Assembly: GCA_964581515.1 (NCBI GenBank)
Contig: CAZOOV010000003.1
Span: 124,001 to 188,000 of the forward strand
Direction of reading: 5' to 3'
Source of the DNA: JACJVV01 sp964581515
GTDB lineage: Archaea; Nanobdellota; Nanobdellia; Woesearchaeales; JACJVV01
Length of the DNA stretch: 64,000 nt
Part shown: in pieces, positions 1 through 8,619 of the stretch
How positions within the stretch are numbered: the stretch's first letter is position 1
How the letters are laid out: every line of letters starts with the position of its first letter
Notes under the pieces: model-generated
Databases searched by the model: none
What the model was told of the DNA's origin: nothing
The model's input: only the letters and a program-made list of their open reading frames with translations
Position numbers and translations under genes: made by a program

Positions 1-160
1 TAAACCTCACAGAGATATTAAAGGAGCTAACGATTTTGGTATTACAAGTGTCTGGCTTAAGAGAGGCGTTTACTCGCAGATGCCAGTTACTGATGGTTAT
101 GTTCCGGATTATACAATTAATAATTTTTTTGAGCTTGAAAAATTGTTATTAAAATTATAG
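1..160 (+). CDS. HAD-family hydrolase, C-terminal fragment
   Basis: An open frame enters from the left edge (first full codon at base 2) and stops at TAG 158-160, leaving 52 residues. The peptide has KPHRDIKGANDFGI, then SVWLKRG, then a closing PDYTI-NNFFELEKLL segment. This is the usual C-terminal pattern of HAD-superfamily phosphatases: the motif IV acidic residue and 'D..GA...G' turn, followed by 'W..RG' and 'PD..I....EL'. The nucleophile Asp motif lies outside the window, so the substrate cannot be inferred. The gene ends 38 bases before aroA on the same strand. Confidence 0.75.
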   Translation, partial: KPHRDIKGANDFGITSVWLKRGVYSQMPVTDGYVPDYTINNFFELEKLLLKL

Positions 161-198
161 ATTATAAGATGCATTAGTGTATTTAGGAAAATTAAAAA

Positions 199-1461
199 AT
201 GACTAGCAAATCGATAAAGATAATAAAGAATCTGGACGCAGTAATAGAAGCGCCACCTTCTAAAGCACATACTCTTCGAGCTCTTTTTATCGCTTCTCTT
301 GCAGAAGGTGAGAGTGTTCTTCGAAATCCATTGCTTGCAGATGATCAAAATTATGCTATTGAAGCCCTTAAAAGTTTAGGTGCTGAGATTGATGTATCTG
401 CTAAGGAAATCAGAGTTAAAGGCACAAATGGAAATTTTCATACTAGTAATCCTAATATATATATAGGTGGTTCTGGTGTAACTGCAAGGTTTGTGATGAC
501 TCTTGCTTCTCTTGTAGATAAACGAGTTACTATTGATGGCGAACCCAGAATGAGGACAGGAAGACCTTCACAGGATCTTGTTGATGCTCTTGGTCCTTTG
601 GGCGTTAATATTAATTCTCTTAATAATGATGGGTGTGTGCCTATACATGTTAATCCTGGTTTTGAAGGAGGGGAAACAATATTAAAAGGTAATAAGAGTT
701 CTCAATATTTCAGTTCCATACTTATATCTGCACCTTATGCAAAAAAGGATGTTGTTATACATACTGAAGGTAAGCTTATCTCTAAACCATTTATTGATAT
801 CACAATTGGTATGATGAAAGATTTTGGAGTAGAAGTCATCAATGATAATTATAGGAAGTTTACTGTCAAAGCAGGTCAAAGGTATAAAGCAAGAGAATAT
901 GATATTGAAGGTGATTATAGTGGTTCAGCTTTTTTCTTTGAGATGGCTGCAATCACTGGTGGAAAAATAAAGATAACAAATTTAATACAAGATACATATC
1001 AAGGAGAGAAAAAATTTGTAGATTTTCTTGAACAGATGGGTTGCAGTGTTGATAGGGGGGCTGATTATGTCGAGGTAGTTGGTGGTCCTTTAAATGCAAT
1101 TGAAGTTGATATGGGGGATTATCCTGATTTGGTTCCTGCACTTGCTGTCACTGCTGCTTTTGCTAAAGGTGAGAGCAAATTTACAGGAATAGCTCATCTT
1201 AAAGATAAAGAATGCAATAGGCTTTTGGCTCCTGTTGAGGAGCTGCCTAAAATGGGTATAGAAGCAAGATGCACTGAAGATAGTCTTATTGTTGTAGGAG
1301 GAGTTCCTCATGGTGCAACTATTGATGCACATGCCGACCATAGGATTGCAATGGCTTTCTCAGCTCCAGGTTTAGTAGTTCCAATTACAATAAATGGTAC
1401 TGAATATATGGCCAAAAGTTGTCCAGATTTCTTAGATAGGATGGAGGCACTCTATAAATGA
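199..1461 (+). CDS. aroA: 3-phosphoshikimate 1-carboxyvinyltransferase (EPSP synthase)
   Basis: Transfers the enolpyruvyl group of PEP to shikimate-3-phosphate, the sixth step of the shikimate pathway, in the cytosol. The 420 residues match the usual length. Visible motifs are PPSKAHTLRAL near residue 18 (the N-terminal substrate loop; the bacterial form is PGSKS), GGSGVTARF near 91, EPRMRTGRP near 114, DYSGSAFF in the second half (catalytic Asp region), and DHRIAMAF near the C-terminus. The stop overlaps the start of the TyrA-PheA fusion by four bases (ATGA), so the two are cotranscribed and probably translationally coupled. The start at 199 is the first in-frame ATG and leaves an intact N-terminus. 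Confidence 0.95.
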   Translation: MTSKSIKIIKNLDAVIEAPPSKAHTLRALFIASLAEGESVLRNPLLADDQNYAIEALKSLGAEIDVSAKEIRVKGTNGNFHTSNPNIYIGGSGVTARFVMTLASLVDKRVTIDGEPRMRTGRPSQDLVDALGPLGVNINSLNNDGCVPIHVNPGFEGGETILKGNKSSQYFSSILISAPYAKKDVVIHTEGKLISKPFIDITIGMMKDFGVEVINDNYRKFTVKAGQRYKAREYDIEGDYSGSAFFFEMAAITGGKIKITNLIQDTYQGEKKFVDFLEQMGCSVDRGADYVEVVGGPLNAIEVDMGDYPDLVPALAVTAAFAKGESKFTGIAHLKDKECNRLLAPVEELPKMGIEARCTEDSLIVVGGVPHGATIDAHADHRIAMAFSAPGLVVPITINGTEYMAKSCPDFLDRMEALYK

Positions 1462-3053
1462 AAATCTGTATAATTGGTGGACGAGGACAGATGGGGAGAC
1501 TTTTTGAGAAGATCTTTCTTTCGAAAGGACATGAAGTAGTCATACAAGGCAGGAAAACTTATGATAAGTTAGCTGATGATGTGAATTCTTCTGATATAAC
1601 TATAGTATCTGTTCCTCTTGATAAAGCACCTGATGTAATCTTTGATGTTGCAAATGTAATTGGTGATGATAAATTAGTTGTTGACTTTTCTTCAATAATG
1701 AAACCTAATTTAGAAAGTATGAAAAAATTAAAATGTCAGTCAGCTTTTATCCATCCTTTATTTGGAGCTAATATTGGTACTTTAGAAAATCTTAACACTA
1801 TTGTGGTAGAGCTTAATAAGGGGGAGAAATTAGATTGGTTTGTTGAATTCTTAAAAGAAGAAGATGTTAATGTAAGTTCTTCGACTGTTAAAGAACATGA
1901 TAACACTATGGCAATAGCAATCGGTTTAAATCATTTTAACAACCTTGCATATGCTAAAACTTTATCCAATCACAATGTGAAAGATGAGTTCGATACTATC
2001 TCTTTTGGCATTAAGAAGAAGTTAATAGCAAGACTGCTTGATTCAGAGCCTCATGTTAGTGCAAATATTGCTTTTATGAATGATAATGTCATCAAGATAA
2101 TTGAAGAACATAAGAAAGATATTGATGAATTATATGAGATCATCAAGAATAAAGACCTAAAAGCGTTTGAAAATATTTTTACTCAAGTTGCTAAGACACT
2201 TGCAACAAAAGAGAATAAGAAATTAAAGGTTAAGAAACCAGTTCGCAAATGGGATAAGAATGCGACTTCTGTACTCGGACCACGAGGGAGTTTTACAGAT
2301 TCTGCATGTTCGGATGAAAATAAGATCTATGTTGATACTATTACAGAGGTTTTAGAAGCAGTTAGAGATGGAAATGTTAAATATGGGATTGTTCCTATTG
2401 AAAATTCTGTTGAAGGGACTGTTAATGAAGCTCTTGATGGGATAAATTATATGGGTTTACATATTGTTAAGGCGATTGTTAAAACAATCCATCATTGTTG
2501 TGCAGGGCTTGGTGGTGACGCTGATACTGTTATGTCGCATCCTCAAGCATTGGGTCAATGTTCTAAATTTATTGCCAGAGAGTTTCCTAATGCTAAAATA
2601 GTGCATACCTTAAGTACTGCTGAGGCTTTTCAAAGAGTCCAGGAAAAACAGTTATTGAACTCTGTTGCTATTGGACCTTCAATTGCTGCCTCTGTATATG
2701 GTCTGAAAGTAATGCACGAAGATGTTGAAGATAGTGTCAATAATAAAACAAAATTCGTAGTTGTCTCTGCAGAAGCAAATGGTGGAGGTCCTGTAACAAG
2801 TATTGTTGTACAGCCTTTTCATGAAAAACAAGGAGTCTTATTTAATCTAATGAAGTTTCTTAATGATGATAAAATTAATCTTACTAAGATTGAATCAAGA
2901 CCAGTAAGAGATAAGTTAGGTGTTTATCTATTTTATATTGATTTTGATGGGAACGTTAATGATAGTAAAGTGCAGAAGTGTCTTGCGAATATCATGCAGC
3001 ATGTAGGTAGTGTTAAGGTTTTGGGATGCTATGATGTTGTTGAGAATAATTAA
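1458..3053 (+). CDS. Fused prephenate dehydrogenase / prephenate dehydratase (TyrA-PheA) with ACT domain
   Basis: A 531-residue fusion that would make both 4-hydroxyphenylpyruvate and phenylpyruvate from prephenate. Residues 1 to about 250 are TyrA-like: a Rossmann GGRGQMG at 7-13, the IHPLFGA segment with the conserved His near 111, then the helical dimerisation part. From about residue 268 (LGPRGSFTDSA) comes the dehydratase, with a T-A-E-A-F stretch and NKTKF in place of the usual 'NxTRF'. A C-terminal ACT domain carries the ESRP phenylalanine-binding motif near 478-481, so feedback inhibition by Phe is expected. No separate chorismate mutase domain is obvious, unlike the trifunctional TyrA-AroQ-PheA known in Archaeoglobus. 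Overlaps aroA by ATGA. Confidence 0.9.
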   Translation: MKICIIGGRGQMGRLFEKIFLSKGHEVVIQGRKTYDKLADDVNSSDITIVSVPLDKAPDVIFDVANVIGDDKLVVDFSSIMKPNLESMKKLKCQSAFIHPLFGANIGTLENLNTIVVELNKGEKLDWFVEFLKEEDVNVSSSTVKEHDNTMAIAIGLNHFNNLAYAKTLSNHNVKDEFDTISFGIKKKLIARLLDSEPHVSANIAFMNDNVIKIIEEHKKDIDELYEIIKNKDLKAFENIFTQVAKTLATKENKKLKVKKPVRKWDKNATSVLGPRGSFTDSACSDENKIYVDTITEVLEAVRDGNVKYGIVPIENSVEGTVNEALDGINYMGLHIVKAIVKTIHHCCAGLGGDADTVMSHPQALGQCSKFIAREFPNAKIVHTLSTAEAFQRVQEKQLLNSVAIGPSIAASVYGLKVMHEDVEDSVNNKTKFVVVSAEANGGGPVTSIVVQPFHEKQGVLFNLMKFLNDDKINLTKIESRPVRDKLGVYLFYIDFDGNVNDSKVQKCLANIMQHVGSVKVLGCYDVVENN

Positions 3054-3107
3054 ATTATGTTTATTCTGAATTAAATTGTTATATTATATATTATTGACTG
3101 ACATAAT

Positions 3108-3151
3108 GTTTATATAGTTCTATCTTAGAAGGTAATGTTATCAGGAGGGTG
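3108..3151 (+). promoter_or_regulatory. TATA box and Shine-Dalgarno of the 3157 gene
   Basis: gtttatatag at 3108-3117 is a TATA-like box. A strong ribosome site, AGGAGGGTG at 3143-3151, sits five bases before the ATG at 3157. This is a leadered transcript, in contrast to the many leaderless genes in the window. Confidence 0.6.
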
Positions 3152-3156
3152 TTAAA

Positions 3157-4194
3157 ATGCAGGCTACTATGGAGGCTAATGTTGAAACTCAATTGGTTGC
3201 AGGACAACCTATTAAATATAGATATTCTGGACAGACTGAGAATGGAGCAAAATGCAATAAAGCGCTTTTTGCAATGATGAATGTAAATGATGTACTTAAA
3301 GATTTGCTTAGGGATAAACCTAATGAATTCTTAGCAACATATTCAGGATTATCAGATGAATCTAATGGTTTTTTGAGGGCAGTTATAGGGAGCTTTTCAC
3401 AGAATAGTTTTGAGGGTGAGTTTGATGAATGGTATAAATCTTCATCTCCTGAAGTGAAAACATTTTTTGACGAATTAGGATTGGAAGTTAAACCTATTGA
3501 AGAGATGGGTGGTCAGTTTTATGTTATAGAAACTCATGCTTTTGGCACTCTTCCTGAGGATTTACCTTTGCCAGAATCAATACAAAAAGAACTTGCTGAG
3601 AATGCAAAAAGGATTGATGAGGATAGAGGTGTCAAAGAATTTACTTATGGTATAATGCATACTTGTAATGAAGGTTATAAGGATGCTAAAAATTTTCAGT
3701 TAGGTGATTGGCATTCGTGGGCTACTTTTGGAGGGCTTGTCATATCAGATCCTACTTATTCATATGAAGTTGTGCCAATAACAAAAGATGAGTTGCTTGG
3801 CGGACTTCAAGGAGTGATTGATTCTTATGAACCTGCAATTGAATCAGGTGACCTTTGTGGCGCAGTTGAAGCAAGGAAGCAGTTCTTCCTTGAAGTTGTC
3901 TATGATAGGATAAAAGAGGCAAATACTCCTGAAGAGATTTTTCAAGTGTTTGAATCTGATAATCTGGTGCCTTCTCCTGGGACAGGGGTCTATGTGCTTA
4001 TATCTAATAAAGGTTCTTTTGCAGTTAAAGCAGATCCAAAATATGATGAAAATACTGTTGCAGGAGTTATGAGTGTTTTAAATCCTGAAGGTCATGATGG
4101 TATAGGGATAATGAAATATCAGATATTTGAGGTTCCACAGAAAGCTCTTGATTGTGTGCCTGAATATAAGACTCTTGAAGTAAGACTTTCTTGA
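3157..4194 (+). CDS. Hypothetical soluble protein, 345 aa
   Basis: No family was recognised. The product has no signal peptide or hydrophobic segment and looks like a soluble mixed alpha/beta protein, acidic overall. Features that can be pointed to are a GIMHTCNEGY segment and a LGDWHSWATFGG segment in the middle. It lies between the shikimate genes and an aminotransferase on the same strand, but has its own promoter and ribosome site and is followed by long T-runs, so it is probably an independent unit. A strong SD five bases before the ATG supports the start. Confidence 0.8.
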   Translation: MQATMEANVETQLVAGQPIKYRYSGQTENGAKCNKALFAMMNVNDVLKDLLRDKPNEFLATYSGLSDESNGFLRAVIGSFSQNSFEGEFDEWYKSSSPEVKTFFDELGLEVKPIEEMGGQFYVIETHAFGTLPEDLPLPESIQKELAENAKRIDEDRGVKEFTYGIMHTCNEGYKDAKNFQLGDWHSWATFGGLVISDPTYSYEVVPITKDELLGGLQGVIDSYEPAIESGDLCGAVEARKQFFLEVVYDRIKEANTPEEIFQVFESDNLVPSPGTGVYVLISNKGSFAVKADPKYDENTVAGVMSVLNPEGHDGIGIMKYQIFEVPQKALDCVPEYKTLEVRLS

Positions 4195-4262
4195 TTATTT
4201 TTTAGTTTTTTTATTTTATTTTTTTATTCTTTTATTTTATTTATTTTTCATTCTCTATACCA
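4195..4262 (+). terminator. T-rich archaeal-type terminator
   Basis: The spacer after the 3157 gene is almost pure T with repeated runs of 5 to 8 T (ttttttagttttttta and similar). Oligo-T tracts without a hairpin are the usual intrinsic termination signal for archaeal RNA polymerase. The next gene has its own TATA-like box (atttaaatg around 4267). Confidence 0.5.
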
Positions 4263-4297
4263 AATTATTTAAATGTGATGAGTTATTCTAGCCTATT

Positions 4298-5392
4298 ATG
4301 AGCAAACGAGTTGACAGAATAAAAGAATCTGGAATAAGAAATATATTTGATAAAGCTGCTACTATGAAAGATGTTGTTAATCTTAGTATTGGTCAGCCTG
4401 ATTTTGCAGTTCCTGATGCAGTGAAGGAAAGTATTAAGAAAGCAATTGATGAGGACAAAACAAAATATACTCCTTCACCAGGTATTGATGAGCTTCGTTC
4501 TAAGATTGTGAAAAAATATAATCTTGATTCAAATGCAAGTTCTGCAATTGTTACATCCGGTACGTCTGGAGCTTTGGTATTATCTTATAGTGTGCTCATG
4601 GACCCAGGAGATGAAATGATTATTTTTGATCCTTATTTTGTAATTTATAGAGAAATGACTGATTTTTTAGGCATAAAACCAGTAGTTGTCGGTTTGAATG
4701 AAGATTTTTCACTTAATGTTGATAATCTTAAGAAATCAATTACTGGAAAGACAAAGGCTATAATGGTAAACAGTCCTTCTAATCCAACAGGTTATGTGTT
4801 ATCATCTGATGAAGTTGATGCAATTGTTGCAGTTGCTAAGGAAAATGATCTTTGGATAATTTCAGATGAAGTATATGAGATGTTTGATTATGACAATAAG
4901 TTCTGCAGTTTTGCAGGAAAGTATGAGAAGACACTTGTTTTGGGAGGGTTTTCAAAGAATTTTGCAATGACTGGACTTCGTGTTGGTTATGCTGTTGGTC
5001 CTGGGGATGTTATCAATGATATGATAAAACTTCAACAGTATTCTTATGTATGCGCTCCTTCAGCTATGCAGTACGGTGTCATGGAGAATTTTGATATTGA
5101 CATGAGCAGTGAGGTTGAAGTGTTTGCAAAAAGAAGAGATTATGTCTATGAAAAATTGAAAGATGTTTATGATGTTGTGAAGCCTTCAGGTGCATTTTAT
5201 TTTTTTATTAAGTGTCCTGAAGGTATGACTGGTTCAAAATTTGCAGATAAATGTGTTTCAAAAGGACTTCTTGTAGTTCCTGCTGCTCCTTTTAGTGAGG
5301 ATGATGATTATTTTAGAATTAGTTATGCTGTTGATGATGAGATGCTTAAGAAAGGCGTTGATATCTTAGTTGATATTGCTGAATCTGAATGA
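4298..5392 (+). CDS. PLP-dependent class I/II aminotransferase (aspartate/aromatic type)
   Basis: A 364-residue fold-type I aminotransferase. Visible motifs are GQPDF near residue 27, NSPSNPTG near 155, DEVYE near 190, and the PLP lysine K220 in GGFSKNFAMTGLRVGY. Such enzymes convert aspartate, aromatic or other 2-oxo acids using glutamate. With aroA and TyrA-PheA just upstream, the natural inference is the last step of Phe/Tyr synthesis, but substrate cannot be read from the sequence. The ATG follows a TATA-like atttaaatg by about 25 bases, so the mRNA is probably leaderless. Confidence 0.9.
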   Translation: MSKRVDRIKESGIRNIFDKAATMKDVVNLSIGQPDFAVPDAVKESIKKAIDEDKTKYTPSPGIDELRSKIVKKYNLDSNASSAIVTSGTSGALVLSYSVLMDPGDEMIIFDPYFVIYREMTDFLGIKPVVVGLNEDFSLNVDNLKKSITGKTKAIMVNSPSNPTGYVLSSDEVDAIVAVAKENDLWIISDEVYEMFDYDNKFCSFAGKYEKTLVLGGFSKNFAMTGLRVGYAVGPGDVINDMIKLQQYSYVCAPSAMQYGVMENFDIDMSSEVEVFAKRRDYVYEKLKDVYDVVKPSGAFYFFIKCPEGMTGSKFADKCVSKGLLVVPAAPFSEDDDYFRISYAVDDEMLKKGVDILVDIAESE

Positions 5393-5450
5393 TTTTTTCT
5401 TTCTTCTTTTTTTAATAACATTTAAAAATATAGGTTCAATCACATATGTT

Positions 5451-5729
5451 ATGTTAGGTCAAGATCCATTATCAGATATGAGGGAAGGTCAGGATGATGC
5501 TAGATTTGGGAATAGTCCTTGTTTTTCTTCAGATGCATATGCTGCAGGTTATCATTCACAGAAGGCATTAGATGATCCTATGCCTTTAGGGATTGTTCAA
5601 GCTAGTTTAGACCAAGATAGGGCAATGCATGATGCAATGTTTGGAAATGTTCCTTTGGGAACTAGTGATGATTATCTTTCTAGATTTCATGAGACAAGAT
5701 TTACTTTGAGAAATGATGATGGATTTTAA
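5451..5729 (+). CDS. Small hypothetical protein, 92 aa
   Basis: No family recognised. A longer frame opens at 5370 inside the aminotransferase gene, but its first 27 residues are a low-quality Phe/Leu-rich stretch. A TATA-like tttaaaaata at 5421-5430 places a leaderless start at the ATG at 5451, giving MLGQDPLSDM as the N-terminus. The product is acidic, soluble and rich in Asp, Gly and Met, with two related halves: 'ARFGNSPCFSSDAY' resembles 'AMFGNVPLGTSDDY', suggesting an internal duplication of about 50 residues. Confidence 0.65.
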   Translation: MLGQDPLSDMREGQDDARFGNSPCFSSDAYAAGYHSQKALDDPMPLGIVQASLDQDRAMHDAMFGNVPLGTSDDYLSRFHETRFTLRNDDGF

Positions 5730-5740
5730 GATATTTATTC

Positions 5741-5893
5741 TATTTTTTATCTTTTAGCTTTTACCCATGTCTTTATTTTACCGCATCTTTCACATTTTTT
5801 AGAATAATCAAGAACATTAGAACTGAAATTAGTGACATACTTTGGTCTGGTCCATTTGTGGAGACCTAATTTACATAGAAAGCTTTTAGTCAT
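5741..5893 (-). CDS. Zinc-binding microprotein, 50 aa (DUF1660-like layout)
   Basis: A 50-residue frame from ATG 5893 to TAG 5741. It carries an N-terminal C-K-L-G-L-H-K-W motif (C7, H12) and a later C-E-R-C-G (C34, C37), which together could hold one zinc. This spacing resembles small DUF1660-like proteins, but that assignment is by eye. It is the last gene of a leftward group. It ends 11 bases from the end of the rightward 5451 gene, so the two are convergent. Basic C-terminus (KIKTWVKLKDKK). Confidence 0.6.
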
Positions 5894-5906
5894 TTTCAAT
5901 ATTAGT

Positions 5907-6473
5907 CTAAGTGGCAGTACATAAATTCTCTACACATTCGCATGTGACTTGACATTTATTTTCTGTGTCTTCATAGCCTTCATGGAATTGATGATTTATG
6001 CATATGCATTCTTTATTCATTGCACAATGAGTTTCATCATTGCAGGAATATATTCTCTCTTTAAGCTCTGAAGCGCTAAGTAGGAAGCAAAATGATAATA
6101 TCAGTGTAAATATTATTATCATAGTAAGGTTACCTATAGTTGAAATGTTTGTAGGTTTGAAAAGACTTTCATCGCTTCCAGGTTCTGCATTTATATATTT
6201 TATAACATGACAAATTATACATGAGACTATGTAAACATACATAATCATTAATAGATGCAGGCACATATGGTAACTTTTTGGTGCTATTGGTGCTCCTATC
6301 ATAGTAGCTACTACATCTTTTATGAAAGTGGGTATTGCTATGAAAAGCACGTATGATATGTCAGAAACTACAGGTACTTTAGTGAAATAGCTTAATGCTC
6401 CTGCTGCATAAATGCCTAAGAATGTCAATAGCTTTCTTTTGCTTGGTTGAAGTAGGAAATAACCTTCTGGCAT
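5907..6473 (-). CDS. Membrane protein with C-terminal cysteine-rich domain, 188 aa
   Basis: Four hydrophobic segments are visible at roughly residues 12-30, 34-52, 68-88 and 108-128. The last ~55 residues contain eight Cys in short spacings (SCNDETHC, ECIC, KCQVTCEC, LC), probably an extracytoplasmic disulfide-bonded module. No family recognised. A TATA-like tttttaaaatt lies just upstream of the ATG at 6473, so it probably has its own promoter. Cys-rich tails of this type are common on surface proteins of DPANN archaea; a role at the cell surface is inference. Confidence 0.7.
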   Translation of the reverse strand: MPEGYFLLQPSKRKLLTFLGIYAAGALSYFTKVPVVSDISYVLFIAIPTFIKDVVATMIGAPIAPKSYHMCLHLLMIMYVYIVSCIICHVIKYINAEPGSDESLFKPTNISTIGNLTMIIIFTLILSFCFLLSASELKERIYSCNDETHCAMNKECICINHQFHEGYEDTENKCQVTCECVENLCTAT

Positions 6474-6542
6474 GATTATAACTCTTTTTAAAATTAGAAT
6501 TTATAAATTTTTTTTAATAATCAGGTGATTTAGAAGATTTAG

Positions 6543-6929
6543 TTAATATTGTCTTTCTAAAGCCAGTGTTATACTGCCCTTTGGACCTGCTATATATCTG
6601 TGATTTGGTGATTCTGATGGTGTTGAGAATATAGGATGGAATTCGCCTTTCTTTAATTCTAATTCTTTTTTTATATTGCCTTCATTGTCATAAATTAAGA
6701 ATTTTCCAGAACCATGTATTAACATATGTGTCTCATCCATATTTTCTCCTATATGGTTATGAATTGGACTTTGAGCATTAGGAGCCAGTATTACATAGAA
6801 TTGTCTCATTCCATTCTCTAGGCCTATTTTTTCTTTTTGGAAATATCTGCCAGGAGATTTTTCTATGAATTCTATCTCTTTAAGAAAATCAAGTCCAGAT
6901 TCTGCAATAAGGAGCTCTAATTGATTCAT
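6543..6929 (-). CDS. Cupin-domain protein, 128 aa
   Basis: A single-domain cupin. The first motif reads SPIHNHIGENMDETHMLIHGSG with the metal-ligand pattern H-x-H ... E; the second has a His in SPNHRYIAGPKG. Residues 40-128 form the barrel, with a short helical N-terminus. Such proteins may be enzymes (dioxygenase or isomerase) or sensors and no substrate can be read. The start overlaps the stop of the upstream 203-residue gene by ATGA, so the two are translationally coupled. Confidence 0.75.
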   Translation of the reverse strand: MNQLELLIAESGLDFLKEIEFIEKSPGRYFQKEKIGLENGMRQFYVILAPNAQSPIHNHIGENMDETHMLIHGSGKFLIYDNEGNIKKELELKKGEFHPIFSTPSESPNHRYIAGPKGSITLALERQY

Positions 6930-7537
6930 TTATGCATTCCAAGCAATTGTTCTTTGCATGCAGTTAGTCTTTGTTCATATATTTTCTGTCTGCTTTGGTC
7001 CTGTTGTGCTAATTCTTGATATGCTGGAGTTGATGGTAAGTGTTTCATTGACGCTCTTATTGACATCTCAATATTGACTGGTTTGCCTTGTTTTTTTATT
7101 GTTTCTGCTTGAGTTCTTACTTCTTTTACAAATGCATCTCTTATTCCTTCAAATCTCTTTTGTTTTTCTACTTCCCATCCATTGTATTCTTTTTGTAATC
7201 CTGGAATTGTTTTTGTAACAAGTTCCTCAACTGCTTCATAACTACCATTGTTCTTTCCTAATGCAAGTATCCCTTCTGAAGCTTTTTTATAATCTGTATC
7301 AAGTCTAATCATATTGACGAGTTGGCTTTGTGCTGCTAATCTAACTTTATCATTATTTATAGAATTTGCAAGTTCTTCAGAATCAATATCTCCTTTAAGA
7401 TATTTTCCAACTATTGGTCGTGCTTCTTCCATATATTGGAATTGGTCAAGTTCTTCCTGTGGTATTGTAGCTGATATTTGTTCTGATCTTTCCAATGCTT
7501 TTTCTAATGCTGATTTTATCATTTTTAGATTCCTCAT
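6926..7537 (-). CDS. Hypothetical helical protein, 203 aa
   Basis: No family recognised. The product is predicted mostly helical, without membrane segments, Lys/Glu-rich (KQKRFEGIRDAFVKEV) and likely cytosolic. Two starts are possible: ATG 7537, or ATG 7522, which has a GAGGA ribosome site about eight bases upstream. It is followed by the cupin gene with an ATGA overlap. Upstream lies a hairpin-rich leader (7564-7596) described separately. Confidence 0.75.
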   Translation of the reverse strand: MRNLKMIKSALEKALERSEQISATIPQEELDQFQYMEEARPIVGKYLKGDIDSEELANSINNDKVRLAAQSQLVNMIRLDTDYKKASEGILALGKNNGSYEAVEELVTKTIPGLQKEYNGWEVEKQKRFEGIRDAFVKEVRTQAETIKKQGKPVNIEMSIRASMKHLPSTPAYQELAQQDQSRQKIYEQRLTACKEQLLGMHK

Positions 7538-7563
7538 AAGTCTTATTTATTATAGTAATAATT

Positions 7564-7596
7564 TCTCAGAATATAGCTCTGAGGTGCTATCACCTC
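7564..7596 (-). promoter_or_regulatory. Two overlapping hairpins in the leader of the 7537 gene
   Basis: On the minus strand the spacer can form GAGGTG-atag-CACCTC or CTCAGA-gctatat-TCTGAG. The CTC of the first 3' arm is also the start of the second 5' arm, so the two cannot form fully at once. The first hairpin hides a GAGGTGA ribosome-binding-like sequence. This may be a small attenuator or a sequestered site for a 23-codon frame (MNKQLHMIRGDS...), which is not convincing as a gene. Confidence 0.35.
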
Positions 7597-7655
7597 TAAT
7601 CATATGTAATTGCTTATTCATTTAAATAAATTGCTACTAAAGAAATAATCGTGAT

Positions 7656-8108
7656 TTATCTGTTAGCTTCATTTGTTCTAGCTCGGTATGCTCTGTATCC
7701 TGGAAGACCATTAAGTTCTTGTCCACATTTGAGCATGCTTGCCCTTACAGTCTGAAATTTATCCCTTAATTCTACCAATGTCATTTGTCCTTGTTTTACT
7801 AAATCTATTCCTTGGCTTATTTCTTCAATTTTTGGTAATACTTCTTGTTTTAGTTCTGTTACGATTCCTGCAACTTCTTCTGGCAATGTGCTGTTTTCAT
7901 ATGTTTTACTATTAGGAATCTCTCTTATTGATGTTACAAAATAATCTGTAGCTCTTTTGGCAAGATCCATTATTGGAGAATTTTCTTCTTTAACTTCTTC
8001 TTCTGTTAGGTCATTTAAAGGCATGCTAATTGTGCCAATCCTGGCACGGTAACCCTTTATGTCCAGTTTTTTCCATAGTTCATTCTCATTCATAGATGTT
8101 ATTATCAA
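7656..8108 (-). CDS. Hypothetical protein, 150 aa
   Basis: No recognised family and no membrane segment. Mostly helical; the middle (residues 55-130) reads as amphipathic helices (ELKQEVLPKIEEISQGIDLVKQG). Transcribed in the same direction as the neighbouring 6926 and 8146 genes but separated from both, so operon membership is uncertain. Codon use matches the surrounding genes. Confidence 0.7.
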   Translation of the reverse strand: MIITSMNENELWKKLDIKGYRARIGTISMPLNDLTEEEVKEENSPIMDLAKRATDYFVTSIREIPNSKTYENSTLPEEVAGIVTELKQEVLPKIEEISQGIDLVKQGQMTLVELRDKFQTVRASMLKCGQELNGLPGYRAYRARTNEANR

Positions 8109-8145
8109 CTATCTCTATTTAAGACTTTTTATTGTTGTCTTTTTA

Positions 8146-8475
8146 CTATCTTCTTTGTGGTGTTGGATTGCTCTTATATAGATGATATTTATAATCCTGA
8201 TATTCGAACTTCACACTTACATTGTTGCACATGGTTTCTATACCACCTGCTCCATCAGGGACTCTGAAACTTGTTATGCCTATATTTACTCTAGGGAATA
8301 TATTAATTGTTTCAGGTTCTTGTTCTGGATTAGCTATTCTGCATTCCAATTGGTCTGGTTGTACATAGCCTGCATTGTTTCCAAAGCAATCTTCTGGCAA
8401 TGCTTTTACTGCTGGTATGAGATAGTCCACTATATCAGTTCCTTTACCACTGAATTGAATCTGGCCGATATCCAT
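8146..8475 (-). CDS. Hypothetical protein, 109 aa
   Basis: No recognised family. Looks like a small soluble beta-rich protein (QIQFSGKGTDIV, INIFPRVNIGITSFRV, NVSVKFEYQDYKYHL). A TATA-like agtatatatt about 10-20 bases upstream of ATG 8475 fits a leaderless transcript, divergent from the 8620 gene. The overlapping rightward frame at 8182-8508 is hydrophobic and Cys/Tyr-rich and is taken as its shadow. Confidence 0.7.
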   Translation of the reverse strand: MDIGQIQFSGKGTDIVDYLIPAVKALPEDCFGNNAGYVQPDQLECRIANPEQEPETINIFPRVNIGITSFRVPDGAGGIETMCNNVSVKFEYQDYKYHLYKSNPTPQRR

Positions 8476-8580
8476 GGAAATATATACTTTTATTACTTAA
8501 TAAACTGATAGTACATGTAAAACATGTATTCCTGTATTTGGTAGTTGTCTTGTGAATTTTAAGGGATTACTTAACAATAG

Positions 8581-8590
8581 GTTTATATAA
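8581..8590 (+). promoter_or_regulatory. TATA box of the 8620 gene
   Basis: gtttatataa at 8581-8590 places transcription start near 8610-8615. This supports the ATG at 8620 rather than the longer frame opening at 8596. Confidence 0.55.
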
Positions 8591-8619
8591 TCATATTGAT
8601 TCTTTTGTTGCAGATAAAA

